This document shows positions 15,036 through 24,431 of a stretch of DNA of 64,000 bases, piece after piece. The stretch is from assembly GCA_963782495.1 (NCBI GenBank), contig CAWAJU010000013.1:39141-103140 (forward strand), written 5' to 3'. The stretch's first letter is position 1; each line of letters starts with the position of its first letter. The notes under the pieces are model-generated. The model saw only the letters and a program-made list of their open reading frames with translations, was not told the DNA's origin and made no database searches. Position numbers and translations under genes: made by a program. Source of the DNA: DASQBT01 sp963782495. GTDB lineage: Bacteria > Pseudomonadota > Gammaproteobacteria > Burkholderiales > Thiobacillaceae.

Positions 15036-16947
15036 GCGTCACCTTGCCCAAGACATGGTCGCGCAACAGCAGTGCCACATGCATCAGCCCGTCTGCCGCC
15101 TGTTCAAGATTTCGCGCCGCCTCGACCACGCCGAACACCTCGGCAAAGGGCCGGGAGTCGCTGGCCAGGCTGCGTTTCACTTCGCGCTCGGCCAGATCGC
15201 TCGCATGCTCCATGGCTCGGATGGCATGCACCGCCTGCAGGAAATCGTCCATGTCCTCGCGCGGCACGCCGCGCCGGGCGTGGCGCGACGCGGACAAGGC
15301 CTTGACCAGTTCGCGGCTGGCGTTCAATACCGGTTCAACCAGCCTGCTCAGCGCGGCAATTGACGCGCCGGATGCCTTGGGCGACAGGGTGATGTGAAAT
15401 ACCGCCTCTTCCAGATCATCCGCGATGTCATCGGCTTCGCTCATGAGTGCGAGCGTGAAATTATCCCCTTCCAGCACGGTGCTGCGGGCGCTGTTCAATT
15501 CCTGGTCGGCCGCGGTCTCCCAGGATTTCGCGCGATCCGCCATCGCAGCCACATCCTGCCGACGTCCAGCCTGTGCGGCTTCCAGCGCAGCCCGCACCGT
15601 ATCCGCCAGTTCCACGATCAGACCGGCATGCTCGAGCGCGGTATCCAAAAGCGCGTCCTCGGTGGAGCGCACCTGGGAAGCCAGTTCGGTGCGAATCTCA
15701 TCCGCGACCAGGGACCCCGGGCGACCCTGGCTCAGCCCCTCGAGTGCCTGCTTCAGGTTGAAGCGCAGAAATTGCACCGCGCGGCTTTCCGTCAACAGCG
15801 CATCCAGTCGGTCTCCAGGCCTGAGTTGGCCGCCATAGGCAAAACTCATGGCGTCGAAGATCAGTTGCTCGCCACCGGCCTTGAGCCAGGCCATATGGCC
15901 GATATTTCCGTCGGCTGCCCATTTGAGTATGTCGATTGCGGCCTTGCGCGGAACAAACAGGCGCAAGCGCTTGCGCGCCCTGTTCCAGTCAATGAGAAAC
16001 ACCAGACGCGAACCGAAGTGGCCCAGATAGTCGCGCAACTGAGCACTGCTGCGCGCCGTGTAGTTGCCCACGCAAAGATGATAGACGCCGTCTTCCATGC
16101 CCGCATCCGCGCGCGAACGCGTATCCTGCCATTTGACGTCATAGTCTTCGAACAGGCTCTGGAAGAACAGCAGGCGCGGCAGATGGACGTCGGTATAGGT
16201 CACGGTCACGGTACGGCCCGTGACATGGATGACCAGAACATGTGCATCCGTGGTGCCGATATCGTTTTGCAGAACCAGCTTGTCGCCCACCCGGGTTGCG
16301 GTGGCGGACAGCCCCGGATGGTCAAACTTGAGCGGCGCTGTGCGGCTGATGCCCGCCATGAACGCAGTAATCAGCGGCCGATCGGCGTCGCGGATACCAT
16401 AGGCGCGGCAACCTTCTATGGTCTCGCTCGCCAGGCTCGCCTGAAGCGCGTTCAGCGCCCGATGCATGTCCATCACCAGAATATGCAGGCTGTCACCGGC
16501 CTCTCGGTCTCCCGAGGTGATGGCATGAATCTGGCTCGCACCCAGCTCGTCGCTGCCAGACTCCGGCTCGGCGAACGCCTGCAGGCGTCGCGCGAATTCG
16601 GCACTTTCCGCGGTTTCCGCAGCGCGCAGCGGCTCCAGCATTTCGGCAACATCGGCAAAGGCTTCCCGGACGATCCGCGCGGATTCCGGCACCCGATAGC
16701 GGCCTTCGCCCACGCGTTCGGAATCTCCGACCACCCGGTCGAGGTTGCTGTCCTGCACGCCCGCGGCCAGCCGTTCGGCACGCAGACTGGAAGTCACCCC
16801 ATCGGGGCGTTCCGCATGGGCCTGTGCCGCCTGCAACAGGGTGAAACGGTATTTGACGCGGTCATTGGCGGACAATGCCCGGTTGACCAGGCTCGGTAAC
16901 AACAAGGCCTGCTCGTTCAGCGAATCCAGAATACGGGTCTTTTCCAT
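15028..16947 (-). CDS. Large protein with C-terminal DUF47/PhoU-like domain
   Basis: A 639-residue cytoplasmic protein. The last 220 residues are helical with regular acidic and hydrophobic periodicity (LALMSEADDIADDLEEAVFH, MDDFLQAVHAIRAMEHASD, FAEVFGVVEAARNLEQAADG), resembling the DUF47/PhoU family whose helical bundles bind metal clusters and regulate phosphate transport. The first 400 residues form an unrecognised region with a short hydrophobic beta patch (HVLVIHVTGRTVTVTYTDVH). It overlaps the PPDK-like gene, so the two form one translational unit. A link to phosphate or phosphotransfer regulation is inference. Much of the N-terminal part is undescribed. Confidence 0.65.
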   Translation of the reverse strand: MEKTRILDSLNEQALLLPSLVNRALSANDRVKYRFTLLQAAQAHAERPDGVTSSLRAERLAAGVQDSNLDRVVGDSERVGEGRYRVPESARIVREAFADVAEMLEPLRAAETAESAEFARRLQAFAEPESGSDELGASQIHAITSGDREAGDSLHILVMDMHRALNALQASLASETIEGCRAYGIRDADRPLITAFMAGISRTAPLKFDHPGLSATATRVGDKLVLQNDIGTTDAHVLVIHVTGRTVTVTYTDVHLPRLLFFQSLFEDYDVKWQDTRSRADAGMEDGVYHLCVGNYTARSSAQLRDYLGHFGSRLVFLIDWNRARKRLRLFVPRKAAIDILKWAADGNIGHMAWLKAGGEQLIFDAMSFAYGGQLRPGDRLDALLTESRAVQFLRFNLKQALEGLSQGRPGSLVADEIRTELASQVRSTEDALLDTALEHAGLIVELADTVRAALEAAQAGRRQDVAAMADRAKSWETAADQELNSARSTVLEGDNFTLALMSEADDIADDLEEAVFHITLSPKASGASIAALSRLVEPVLNASRELVKALSASRHARRGVPREDMDDFLQAVHAIRAMEHASDLAEREVKRSLASDSRPFAEVFGVVEAARNLEQAADGLMHVALLLRDHVLGKVTHA

Positions 16948-17116
16948 GGTCGAAAGAGGATATGACTGTCACATTAAAATTTTGTGACAATCCTCCGCGT
17001 CTGACCACCTTGCGATGGCGATCGTCGCGCTGTCGGTTGAATTTGACGTCGAATTCGCACCCCAAGACTTCGGTCAGCTACTTGCCCGGCTGGTCGTCGG
17101 CTTGCCGCTGCCAACT

Positions 17117-17620
17117 TTAGCTACCATCGCGGAAGTAGATGAGTCCACTTGTCGAACCTTGGCGGGCCACGAGGATTACATCTGCGCGGGGCTTGCTTGC
17201 AGATCTGCCACTGCGTCGCTGGCCTGTGCCACCGTCTTCGACCGACCAACGCTCAACCCATGCGAAATCATCTCCTGCCTTGCCGAAGGAACGTCCGGCC
17301 CCCAACAGGATTGATTTGCCGCTGCGATACACGAAAAGTATGCCGATCTTGCCTGTTGATTTCGCTTGCACCAGGATCGCCAGGTCCGCCCTGCCATCGC
17401 CATCGAAGTCGCCGCGCTGGAAGAAGGGATTGATTGCGGAGAATATTTCCAATTGCCTGCTGGTCGACGCGTCAGCCAACTGCCTCGCGGCCCAGGCTGG
17501 CAGCTGGTCCTGAAGCTGCCCCGCTTGAGCAGGACTCCACAGCATCGGCAATGCGAGGGCGGCGGCGAGGAGAATCATCAGCGCGAGCGGATTCAAGCCG
17601 CCTGCCAGCGTTCTTCTCAA
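17117..17620 (-). CDS. Exported protein with FG-GAP/EF-hand-like Asp motif
   Basis: A 167-residue frame starting with TTG at 17620, which overlaps the TGA of the phospholipase D-like gene (17617-17619), a normal coupling arrangement. A hydrophobic signal segment (LALMILLAAALALPMLWSPA) is followed by a mature part with DFDGDGRADLAIL (about residues 72-84), a calcium-binding Dx[DN]xDG-type loop found in VCBS/FG-GAP repeats. Only one such repeat is present. It is likely secreted with, or anchored near, the product of the upstream gene. No enzymatic function is recognised. Confidence 0.6.
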   Translation of the reverse strand: MRRTLAGGLNPLALMILLAAALALPMLWSPAQAGQLQDQLPAWAARQLADASTSRQLEIFSAINPFFQRGDFDGDGRADLAILVQAKSTGKIGILFVYRSGKSILLGAGRSFGKAGDDFAWVERWSVEDGGTGQRRSGRSASKPRADVILVARQGSTSGLIYFRDGS

Positions 17621-19290
17621 CTGCTCTCCTCCGCCCGTGCCATGTTCTTGAATATCAGTTTACGCTTCACGCTCAGGTAATTCGGGCTGTCGAAGTATTT
17701 GTCGACCCACTTGCCGTCCTCTACCAGATAAGGATCGAACTCCTTCTTGTGTCCCGCCAGCCATTCGCGGAAGGAAAAGTGGTCGAACAGCCGCACGAAT
17801 TCAGTGAAGTAGATATCCGCGACGCGGTCGTCGCCCTTGATGATGAGCGTATTCTCGTCATTCTTGGAGGTGGAGTTCTCACTATAGTTTGCCGAACCTG
17901 AAATGACAGTCGGCACCTCGCCAAGCGGGTCGATCAGGATGATCTTGTTGTGCACGAAATCCACGCCCGGTTCGAACAGGCTGCCCGCGGTTTTCTCCGC
18001 CGCCCACTGGTCGATGCCCGACTGTATGTACGAGCCCGCCACCACCTCCACGTCGCGATCATTGGTGGTGAATGTGTTGTAGCCCTTGCGCGTATCGAGC
18101 AGGATGTAGCGCAGATAGGACTTGTCTTCGCCAAACACCTGCTGGAACCGCTTGTCGATATTGAACGGGTAGATGCAGCAAACCATTTCATTCGCACCCT
18201 CCACCAGGTCGGCGTAGGTTTGCAGCATGTCGTTGGTCTTGCGCGGACTGAAAAATACCGACACGCCCTTGGGAATCTTCGTCGCGTTCAGGTCCCCGCC
18301 ATCCTTTAGCGCCATCACCTCGGTTTGATAGGTCTTGCGCTCCAGGTTCTGGTAGACCAGTTTCCAGTATTCGAAATATCGGGCGGCAATCCTGGCATCC
18401 TTGATCTGGTGGCCCGTATTGCATTGGCCGAATATTGCCTTCTCGGAAATATTGGTCGAGCCGGTCCACACACTTATTGGGGTGTCATCCGTGTCCAGCA
18501 AAACAAGAAACTTGTTGTGCGCCTGGCTTACCTGCTTGTCCCTGACCTTCTTCACCAGCGACAGTGTTCCGGTGGCCTTTAACGCCGCCCGGTTTGTCGC
18601 TCCGCAATTCTTTGCGTCGTACACAACATTCACATCCACCCCTATTTTTCTTGCCGCCTTCAAGGCCAGCAGGGTGCCGGGATGATGGAATTCGTAGAAG
18701 GCGCCCCTTAGCTTTTGTCCCTTCTTCGCGCCGGCAATGAAGGCGAGCAGGCCTTCATACAGCCCTCTCGATAGCCACCGGAATGCGCGCGCTTGTTCGA
18801 TCTTGTCCGCAATTTCATCGGGCCGCTGGTTGCCAAACTCCTCGGCATACGCCTGGCTTCCAGACACGCCGCGATTGAAGAATATGCCATGTTTGCCCTT
18901 GATGTTGGGCTCCGTGGATATCGTGATGGTTTCCGTCAGGTAGATTTGCAGGTTCTCGGGCGTGCCGTTATAAGCAGTAACCAGGTATGTGTACTCGATG
19001 CCTGGTTCGGCAGTGAAATCCTTCCACAGGAAGCTCTGCACGGGATGTAAATGGGTCGGGTATTTCTGGCCTTTTACCTTGCCCAGATCCTTTTCCTCGA
19101 TCGGTATGACGGATTTGAAGAATTTCTGACCGTACAGCCAGATCCGTTTCATGCTCCTGGTTTCCACGCGCTCGAACGCGAAACCCAACAGTCCCGCCGG
19201 CTTCACTTTCATGTCCATGGAAAGAACCACCGTGTGGGTACCCGAAACGGCATACAGCTCCAGGCCGGAACTGGTCTTCTTGCGTCTCAT
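17617..19290 (-). CDS. Phospholipase D-like domain protein
   Basis: A 557-residue protein from the ATG at 19290; the frame is open 52 codons further up but without gene-like sequence. Two HKD half-sites are visible: a variant first one, AHNKFLVLLDTDDTPISVW then TGSTN, and a canonical second, VHNKIILIDPLGEVPTVIS then GSANYS. Together these form one active site that hydrolyses or transfers phosphodiester groups via a phosphohistidine. The N-terminal 200 residues look like beta-sandwich repeats (GIEYTYLVTAYNGTPENLQI). There is no obvious signal peptide. The substrate could be phospholipid or nucleic acid; the family includes both. It is followed by a coupled small exported protein. Confidence 0.8.
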   Translation of the reverse strand: MRRKKTSSGLELYAVSGTHTVVLSMDMKVKPAGLLGFAFERVETRSMKRIWLYGQKFFKSVIPIEEKDLGKVKGQKYPTHLHPVQSFLWKDFTAEPGIEYTYLVTAYNGTPENLQIYLTETITISTEPNIKGKHGIFFNRGVSGSQAYAEEFGNQRPDEIADKIEQARAFRWLSRGLYEGLLAFIAGAKKGQKLRGAFYEFHHPGTLLALKAARKIGVDVNVVYDAKNCGATNRAALKATGTLSLVKKVRDKQVSQAHNKFLVLLDTDDTPISVWTGSTNISEKAIFGQCNTGHQIKDARIAARYFEYWKLVYQNLERKTYQTEVMALKDGGDLNATKIPKGVSVFFSPRKTNDMLQTYADLVEGANEMVCCIYPFNIDKRFQQVFGEDKSYLRYILLDTRKGYNTFTTNDRDVEVVAGSYIQSGIDQWAAEKTAGSLFEPGVDFVHNKIILIDPLGEVPTVISGSANYSENSTSKNDENTLIIKGDDRVADIYFTEFVRLFDHFSFREWLAGHKKEFDPYLVEDGKWVDKYFDSPNYLSVKRKLIFKNMARAEESS

Positions 19291-19372
19291 GGTGTGAGGC
19301 CAGCGGTGTGCATCACGCGTTGGCCAGGAAACAAGGCACCACGGGGCCCCCAACGGAAGCGCTGGGTCCGTG

Positions 19373-20020
19373 TCAGACAGTCTGTTCCGGACATAAGTCG
19401 AACACCCGTTCGCCATGGGCCCATTCGTCGATGATGCCGGGTTCATTCAGCGTCTTGAGTACGGCCTGACCCAATTCAGCCGGATACATGGCCAAGCCCC
19501 GGGCTTTGTAGGCCGCAATCGTCTCCGTCGCCAGTCGGTTCGCCGCCCCAAGCAGACTCGTGTCCTCCACGTTGTCGCTGCCATTCTCGCATGCCTCGAC
19601 CGAAGCCGATACGAACTTCCTGCACTTGTGCGGCCGGATGGGGTAGATCTCGCAGCTTCCATCGCTGTCCAAAAATACGCAGGCCTTCTTGTACTCGGTA
19701 AACCTTCGTCCGGCCGCATAGTCGGCATGCGACTCGAGCCGATTGCGTATGTCCGCCTTGCGCGCGTCAGCCAGCGACTCGACGTAGCGTGCGATGCGAA
19801 AGACTTCGGGTGGCAGTGCGTCCACCCTGAGGTGGCAACAGAAGGTGCAGCCCTTCTTGCAGTCAAGCTTGAAATCTGGGGCTTCTGCAAGCCGCGACCT
19901 GACCAGGGAATCGGTATTTTCCTGAAAGAGTGAGATTGTATGAACCAGCAGATTGCTGTTCTTCCCGGATCTCAACTGGGATTTGATTGCCTTGGCATTT
20001 CTGGCAAGCACGCTTTCCAT
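19373..20020 (-). CDS. YkgJ-type cysteine cluster protein
   Basis: A 215-residue protein from the ATG at 20020, behind a strong AGGAAGGGTG site (an alternative start lies 10 codons upstream). It carries the YkgJ/UPF0153 metal-binding pattern: CKKGCTFCCHLRVDALPPEV, followed by CVFLDSDGSCEIYPIRPHKC with conserved arginine and proline. Members bind zinc or iron and are poorly characterised. A C-terminal helical extension of about 70 residues is unusual. It stands just upstream of the phospholipase D-like gene on the same strand, with an 82-bp gap between its stop and that gene's start. Confidence 0.8.
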   Translation of the reverse strand: MESVLARNAKAIKSQLRSGKNSNLLVHTISLFQENTDSLVRSRLAEAPDFKLDCKKGCTFCCHLRVDALPPEVFRIARYVESLADARKADIRNRLESHADYAAGRRFTEYKKACVFLDSDGSCEIYPIRPHKCRKFVSASVEACENGSDNVEDTSLLGAANRLATETIAAYKARGLAMYPAELGQAVLKTLNEPGIIDEWAHGERVFDLCPEQTV

Positions 20021-20178
20021 TTCACCCTTCCTCCACGGATACCGGCTCACGGCCCGCGCCGGAAACGCCGCATGAGGTTCTTATTGTCCTCGAGCGTCGA
20101 ATCTCCGCACAGCCATAACCAGACCGCGCTTTCGTGTTCCCATCATAGCGAATCCTGGCATTGCCTGTTTCTGTTGAG

Positions 20179-20487
20179 CTAGCGCTTCTCCGGCGGCACA
20201 GAACGGATTTCAGCCGCGAATCGCTTGTGGGCTTCCCGGTTGACGGGCTTGTACCTGACTCTTGTACTCGCCGGGTCCTTGCCAAGATAGTTATCATCTT
20301 TCCAGTTCCTCGCCGGTCGGATCGGTCTGGGCACAAAGCCCCCGCCGCAGTTCGGACAGACGTTGCCCAGCACGATTTCAACGCATCCTGCGCAGAAGGT
20401 GCATTCATATGAACAGATCCGCGCTTCAAGCGAATCGGCTGGCAGGAGTTTGTTGCAATTTTCGCATGTCGGTCTGAGTTCAAGCAT
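20179..20487 (-). CDS. DUF1272 zinc-ribbon protein
   Basis: A small cytoplasmic protein (102 residues from ATG 20487, GGGAG 6 nt upstream). It begins MLELRPTCENCNKLLPADS and contains CSYECTFCAGCVEIVLGNVC and PNCGGG: two Cys pairs plus a CxxC, the DUF1272 signature, which should bind zinc. The C-terminal 45 residues are basic with PVNREAHKRF. Function is unknown in the family. Confidence 0.85.
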   Translation of the reverse strand: MLELRPTCENCNKLLPADSLEARICSYECTFCAGCVEIVLGNVCPNCGGGFVPRPIRPARNWKDDNYLGKDPASTRVRYKPVNREAHKRFAAEIRSVPPEKR

Positions 20488-20695
20488 GGCAACTCCCATT
20501 AATGACGATCGAGGTCATGCCGGTCTTTCTTCATTGTAGGGAGCGCAGCGAACGAAATATACGTCTGCGCCGGGGAAATGTCAGGGCGCCGGGATTGCGC
20601 CCACTTCCTCTCCCTTACGGTCACGTCGAGTGGCGTATCCTGGGTCGACTCAGACCAGCCGCTCGGTAGCGCAAACGACCCGAGTACCGTTGTTT

Positions 20696-21325
20696 CTATT
20701 GCCCGGTTTGGCTCACGACGCCAAGCACTGCACCAAGCGCCTCGGCACCCGAAGACAGGAATAACCAGCCAAAGATGCCGCAATTTACCGCGACGGTAAC
20801 CCAGAACACGAATTGAAAGGATTGGTTCTTGAACTTGTGGCGAAGCAGTCTTTGTGCTGCCAACGCGCCTGGCCAGCCACCGATCAAGGCGAACAGGTGC
20901 AACATAGTCTCTTTGGTTCGCCATTGATTGTTGCGTGCGGCGGACTTGTCGCGCGGATAGGCGACATAGGCGATGACACTGGCAACGACATAGAGGCCAA
21001 GCACTGAAACCGGCAGCCTGCCGGCGAGCGCGAATCCCGCAATGAAAATGAGAAAGGCCGCAGCCAATATGAGGGACGCATTGCCTCGTCCTGACAACCG
21101 GGCCGACGGCACACTTTCGCGCACGAATTTGACACGCTCAGCTCGCCCTCGGCCCTTGGCATCGATCTTGAGTTCATAAGTCACGATCTCGCCACCGAGC
21201 GGCTTGCGCTGTCGGTCTGAAAACGACTTGAAATGTACAAAGACCTGGTGACCGCCACCATTCGGGATGATGACCCCCCAGTTCTGGTCATCGTTCCATT
21301 TGGAGATTTTCCCTTGGTAGCGCAT
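20696..21325 (-). CDS. Cold-shock domain plus DUF1294 membrane protein
   Basis: A 209-residue protein; the ATG at 21325 begins the cold-shock fold directly (MRYQGKISKWNDDQNWGVI, VFVHFKSF; residues 1-70), binding single-stranded nucleic acid. Then come two hydrophobic spans (LILAAAFLIFIAGFALAG and VSVLGLYVVASVIAYVAY) and a DUF1294 block (ALIGGWPGALAAQRLLRHK, then a last span). This CSD-DUF1294 fusion is a known but uncharacterised inner-membrane protein. It could couple RNA or DNA binding to the membrane. Confidence 0.85.
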   Translation of the reverse strand: MRYQGKISKWNDDQNWGVIIPNGGGHQVFVHFKSFSDRQRKPLGGEIVTYELKIDAKGRGRAERVKFVRESVPSARLSGRGNASLILAAAFLIFIAGFALAGRLPVSVLGLYVVASVIAYVAYPRDKSAARNNQWRTKETMLHLFALIGGWPGALAAQRLLRHKFKNQSFQFVFWVTVAVNCGIFGWLFLSSGAEALGAVLGVVSQTGQ

Positions 21326-21436
21326 GCCGAATTGTCGCGAAGGATTACGACGGCCGCAAGCTTGAAACCTGCCGTGCATGGGGCAATTGCAAGAGTCCGC
21401 CTTACACACACCAGACTGTCAGATGTCAAGATCGCC

Positions 21437-21823
21437 TCATCGTATTTCTGCGCCCCTCTCTTCAAGCAACGCCCTCAATAACGACCTATGACAACGCGAC
21501 TCGTTCTCGCAATAACACCCGATCGAGAAGTGAGTCTGATAAGACAGCGCGGCGAGCAGATCCAAATCCCTCCGCGCCTCCGCCTGTTTCATTTCCGCAA
21601 GAAACTTGCGCGTGAAGACTTTCCAGGATTTTTCATCGGCCACTGTCAAAGCCTCCTTCAGCAGGGCTTCGCTGGGCGCCAGATTGGGGAACCACACATC
21701 GTAAATGTTCTTCGATGCGTACTCTTCCTTGCGCACGCCGCGTGGGGCGCGCCGGACCGTGCCGATGCGCAGTCCTTCGTTACGCCGTCGGGGACTGCCG
21801 AGTCTGACAATGGTGATGGCCAT
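21437..21823 (-). CDS. DUF488 family protein
   Basis: A 128-residue protein with the DUF488 features: an N-terminal RLGSPRRRNEGLRIGTVRR, a middle DVWFPNLAPS, and the C-terminal CYCENESRCHRSLLRALLEE, where Cys and His resemble the family's CxEN...CHR motif. Members are small cytoplasmic proteins of unknown function, some tied to DNA or stress. It ends 111 bp before the cold-shock gene starts, on the same strand. Confidence 0.85.
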   Translation of the reverse strand: MAITIVRLGSPRRRNEGLRIGTVRRAPRGVRKEEYASKNIYDVWFPNLAPSEALLKEALTVADEKSWKVFTRKFLAEMKQAEARRDLDLLAALSYQTHFSIGCYCENESRCHRSLLRALLEERGAEIR

Positions 21824-21937
21824 GTTCTCTCCATGACGATGATGTGCAATTGTGTTGCTGCCTATTTTGCAAGGTGCGCGGCGTCTTCTTCTGGTCGCGA
21901 TAATGCAAAGCCGGTGGTTGCATGACGAACACCTCGC

Positions 21938-22903
21938 TCAGGAATCGCTTTCCACACGATTTCGGCCACCGCCCTTGGCACGGTAGAGCGCGGCATCGGC
22001 GCGGCGCAGTGCGTCCTGAACGCTGCTGTCTTCGCGATGCACCATGGCAATACCCGCGCTGACCGTGCAGTGGATCTCCTTTCCGTCGGCCAGGATGGTC
22101 TCGTTGGCCACCGACGCCCGCAGCCGCTCCGCCAGGATCAGCGCCGCCTGCTGCGAACTGTCAGGCATCAGTATTGCGAATTCCTCACCGCCAATTCGTG
22201 CAAACAGATCGACGCTGCGCAAGGCCACGCCCCACCGTCCACACACGATCTTGAGAACGTCGTCGCCCACGGAATGCCCATGCTTGTCGTTGATGCGCTT
22301 GAAGTGATCGAGGTCTAGCATCAGCACCGCAAGCGGGCGCCGGTAACGCCGCGCCCGCGCCAGTTCCTCGGCCGCGCGGGCGAAGAAATGACTGCGGTTC
22401 AGCACCCCGGTCAAGGGGTCGTGCCAGGCAAGATCCTGTAGTGCCGCCTCGTTCCGTTTGCGCTCGGTGATGTCGCGAAAAAACCAGACGCGTCCCAGAT
22501 ACTGATTGTCGTCATTGTGCAAGCCGGCGGAATGACGCTCGAGGGTTCGCCCGTCCTTCAGTTCGATCTCGCACTGGTCGCGGGCGTGGTGGTTTTCGTA
22601 CAGCGCTTCCACACGCTTAAGAAAAGCCTTTGGATCCTTCACCTGTTGCGCCGCCGCCTGCAGCATGGGGTAATCGGCGACTCGCGCCTTGTCGTCGTCA
22701 CCAGACTGCAGACGCGCAGTTGGTATCTGCCAGATATCCAGGAAGCGCTGGTTGTACAACACCACAACACCACGCTCGTCAACCACCAGCATGCCATCGG
22801 GCGAGGCCTCCTGAATGGCCCGAAGCAGAGAACGGTTGAATACGTCGCTGCGCAGTTGCGCGGTATCGAGGTGCCCCGGCGGGGCGGGGTCAGAGTGGCT
22901 CAT
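21938..22903 (-). CDS. Diguanylate cyclase with PAS sensor
   Basis: A 321-residue soluble protein. A PAS domain (about residues 25-150; DGMLVVDERGVVVLYNQRFL, YLGRVWFFRDITERKRNE) is followed by a GGDEF domain (DPLTGVLNRSHFFARAAEEL, LDLDHFKRINDKHGHSVGD, RIGGEEFAILM). The catalytic signature is GGEEF, which is active in known cyclases. No RxxD inhibitory site is seen just before it. It probably makes c-di-GMP in response to a PAS-sensed cue, and could feed into control of matrix proteins such as the PEP-CTERM set (inference). Confidence 0.9.
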   Translation of the reverse strand: MSHSDPAPPGHLDTAQLRSDVFNRSLLRAIQEASPDGMLVVDERGVVVLYNQRFLDIWQIPTARLQSGDDDKARVADYPMLQAAAQQVKDPKAFLKRVEALYENHHARDQCEIELKDGRTLERHSAGLHNDDNQYLGRVWFFRDITERKRNEAALQDLAWHDPLTGVLNRSHFFARAAEELARARRYRRPLAVLMLDLDHFKRINDKHGHSVGDDVLKIVCGRWGVALRSVDLFARIGGEEFAILMPDSSQQAALILAERLRASVANETILADGKEIHCTVSAGIAMVHREDSSVQDALRRADAALYRAKGGGRNRVESDS

Positions 22904-22992
22904 GGCAATCGTCGGATCCGTTCTTGATCACAATCTGCTCGGGTTGCATGAGAACAATCTGACTCCGTTGGTCATGGATGCGGGCAATGCGC

Positions 22993-23403
22993 TCAGGGCG
23001 CGGTGAGAGTATAGACCAGGGAATTTTCCAGAGGGACGACACTCTGGATGCCATAGTTGGCACTGCTTGATGCTCCCCCGCCTCCGGCGGCCGGTCCGCA
23101 CCCGCCCTTGCCTTTGGGGTTGCCGCATATCGACATCACACGCGCCAAGGCATCGCCACACTCTACCCCGGGCGGGGGCTGAGTCACCGGACCCACGGCC
23201 GCAAGCGCGGCAGGATCGTCCGAACTGACCCCCTAAACAAACAAGGTCAACAAGTTGGTGCCCGCGCTGCCGATCGCCGAACATATCAGGATGACCGCAT
23301 GGGGACCGGTCGCGCCTGCTGCCTGGGCGGCCAATGGATTGACAAGCAGAGCGGCCGATACGAAGGCCGTTGCCTGGATGGTTCCGATCGCAATCTTCTT
23401 CAT
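22993..23403 (-). pseudogene. Small secreted protein gene interrupted by an in-frame TAG
   Basis: An ATG at 23403 behind AGAGGAAC opens a signal peptide (MKKIAIGTIQATAFVSAALL through NPLAAQAAG) and runs 56 codons to a TAG at 23235-23233. The same frame continues for 79 further codons (GVSSDDPAALAAVGPVTQPP, ECGDALARVMSICGNPKGKG, YGIQSVVPLENSLVYTLTAP) to TGA at 22995-22993. The downstream part has clear protein character while the other frames do not, so the two pieces are one gene split by an amber codon. It is either a recent nonsense mutation or a readthrough case. The protein family is not recognised. A 289-bp gap on its upstream side (23404-23692) holds nothing recognisable. Confidence 0.55.
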
Positions 23404-23692
23404 GTCAGTTCCTCTCAATAGTCAGGACAAGGGTCGGTGCCCGGCGCCGATGGAACCCTGGCGGGCGGCTCTTGCGAAGTTTATGTCAGGCGAAAGCCCG
23501 AGGCTATCGATCAGGGTGAGGCCCAATCGATATTGCAGCGAGACTCGGGACACTCTACCCGCCTCGTGTGGATCTAAGCTTCAACTGAATTGCGGAACTC
23601 GGGTCCCAAGGACTTAGTTGATAATAGGCTTCAAGCCGCGGGTGGGTAGGCGGCGCCAAGGCTCAGGCGCCAGCTACCCGCAAAGTAATCTC

Positions 23693-24328
23693 TCATTGTT
23701 GTCGTGCCGGGAACGAGGGCGACTCCGCCATTGGCCGTGCAAGCGCGGCCTTTTTGACTTGCAACTCGATGGTCGCCACATCGGCCTCCAGTTTGAGTTT
23801 TTTGTCGAGGGGCATTTGAAGCTTGCAGTACCACAGGCCGAACCCGGCTATAGACCAGGCCAATGCCGCGAATGTTGCGATGACATACTGTCGCTTTTGC
23901 TTCTTGAACACGAGTATCTGAAACTGCAAGCCTTCAACCAATGCGCCGAGCTTGGCCTGCGCTTTCCTCACCTTGTATTGCTCGTCAAGTCGGGCCACGT
24001 TGTCTTTGACGGCATCCTTATACTCCGCCTTCAAGTCTTCCCGCCTCCTTTCATCCGCTTCCGTGAGCTTCCCCGCAACGGCCGCCTCATTTAGCCTGTT
24101 GCGCTCATTTTCCAACTGGGTCACCTTCACGTCGTTGATGGTCTCAAGGTCTTGCAAACGTTTCACGGCCACCACACTCATCCGCTGTTTGAGCGTAATT
24201 GTAAGCAAGACAGCCTGGAGTTCTCGCTGAACTTTCCAGGTTAGCCAGATGAGAAACCCAGCAAGCGCAACGCCAGACAGGGCTGCGAACTTGTACAGAT
24301 TGTCAGTGGGAAGGGCGGTGGGATCCAT
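23693..24328 (-). CDS. Membrane protein with central coiled coil
   Basis: A 211-residue protein with an N-terminal membrane span (FAALSGVALAGFLIWLTW), a long charged helical part from about residue 50 to 135 (LQDLETINDVKVTQLENERN, LTEADERRREDLKAEYKDAV) likely to form a coiled coil, and a second span (YVIATFAALAWSIAGFGLWY). It ends in a charged helix. The topology resembles a hairpin anchored at both ends. No family is recognised and no function is proposed. Confidence 0.65.
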   Translation of the reverse strand: MDPTALPTDNLYKFAALSGVALAGFLIWLTWKVQRELQAVLLTITLKQRMSVVAVKRLQDLETINDVKVTQLENERNRLNEAAVAGKLTEADERRREDLKAEYKDAVKDNVARLDEQYKVRKAQAKLGALVEGLQFQILVFKKQKRQYVIATFAALAWSIAGFGLWYCKLQMPLDKKLKLEADVATIELQVKKAALARPMAESPSFPARQQ

Positions 24329-24431
24329 GGGTTATCGCTCCATAGGGTTCAGACGAGTCAGTGTCATAATTTCGCTGCAAACAACTACAGCAACCTGACA
24401 ACCCTCCGGCTATGACCCCATAGCCGCGTGA

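Noticed and set aside
15394..16899. Plus-strand 501-codon frame
   Set aside because: Antisense of the DUF47-like gene; no signal, domain or ribosome site. Long open antisense frames are expected at this GC content.
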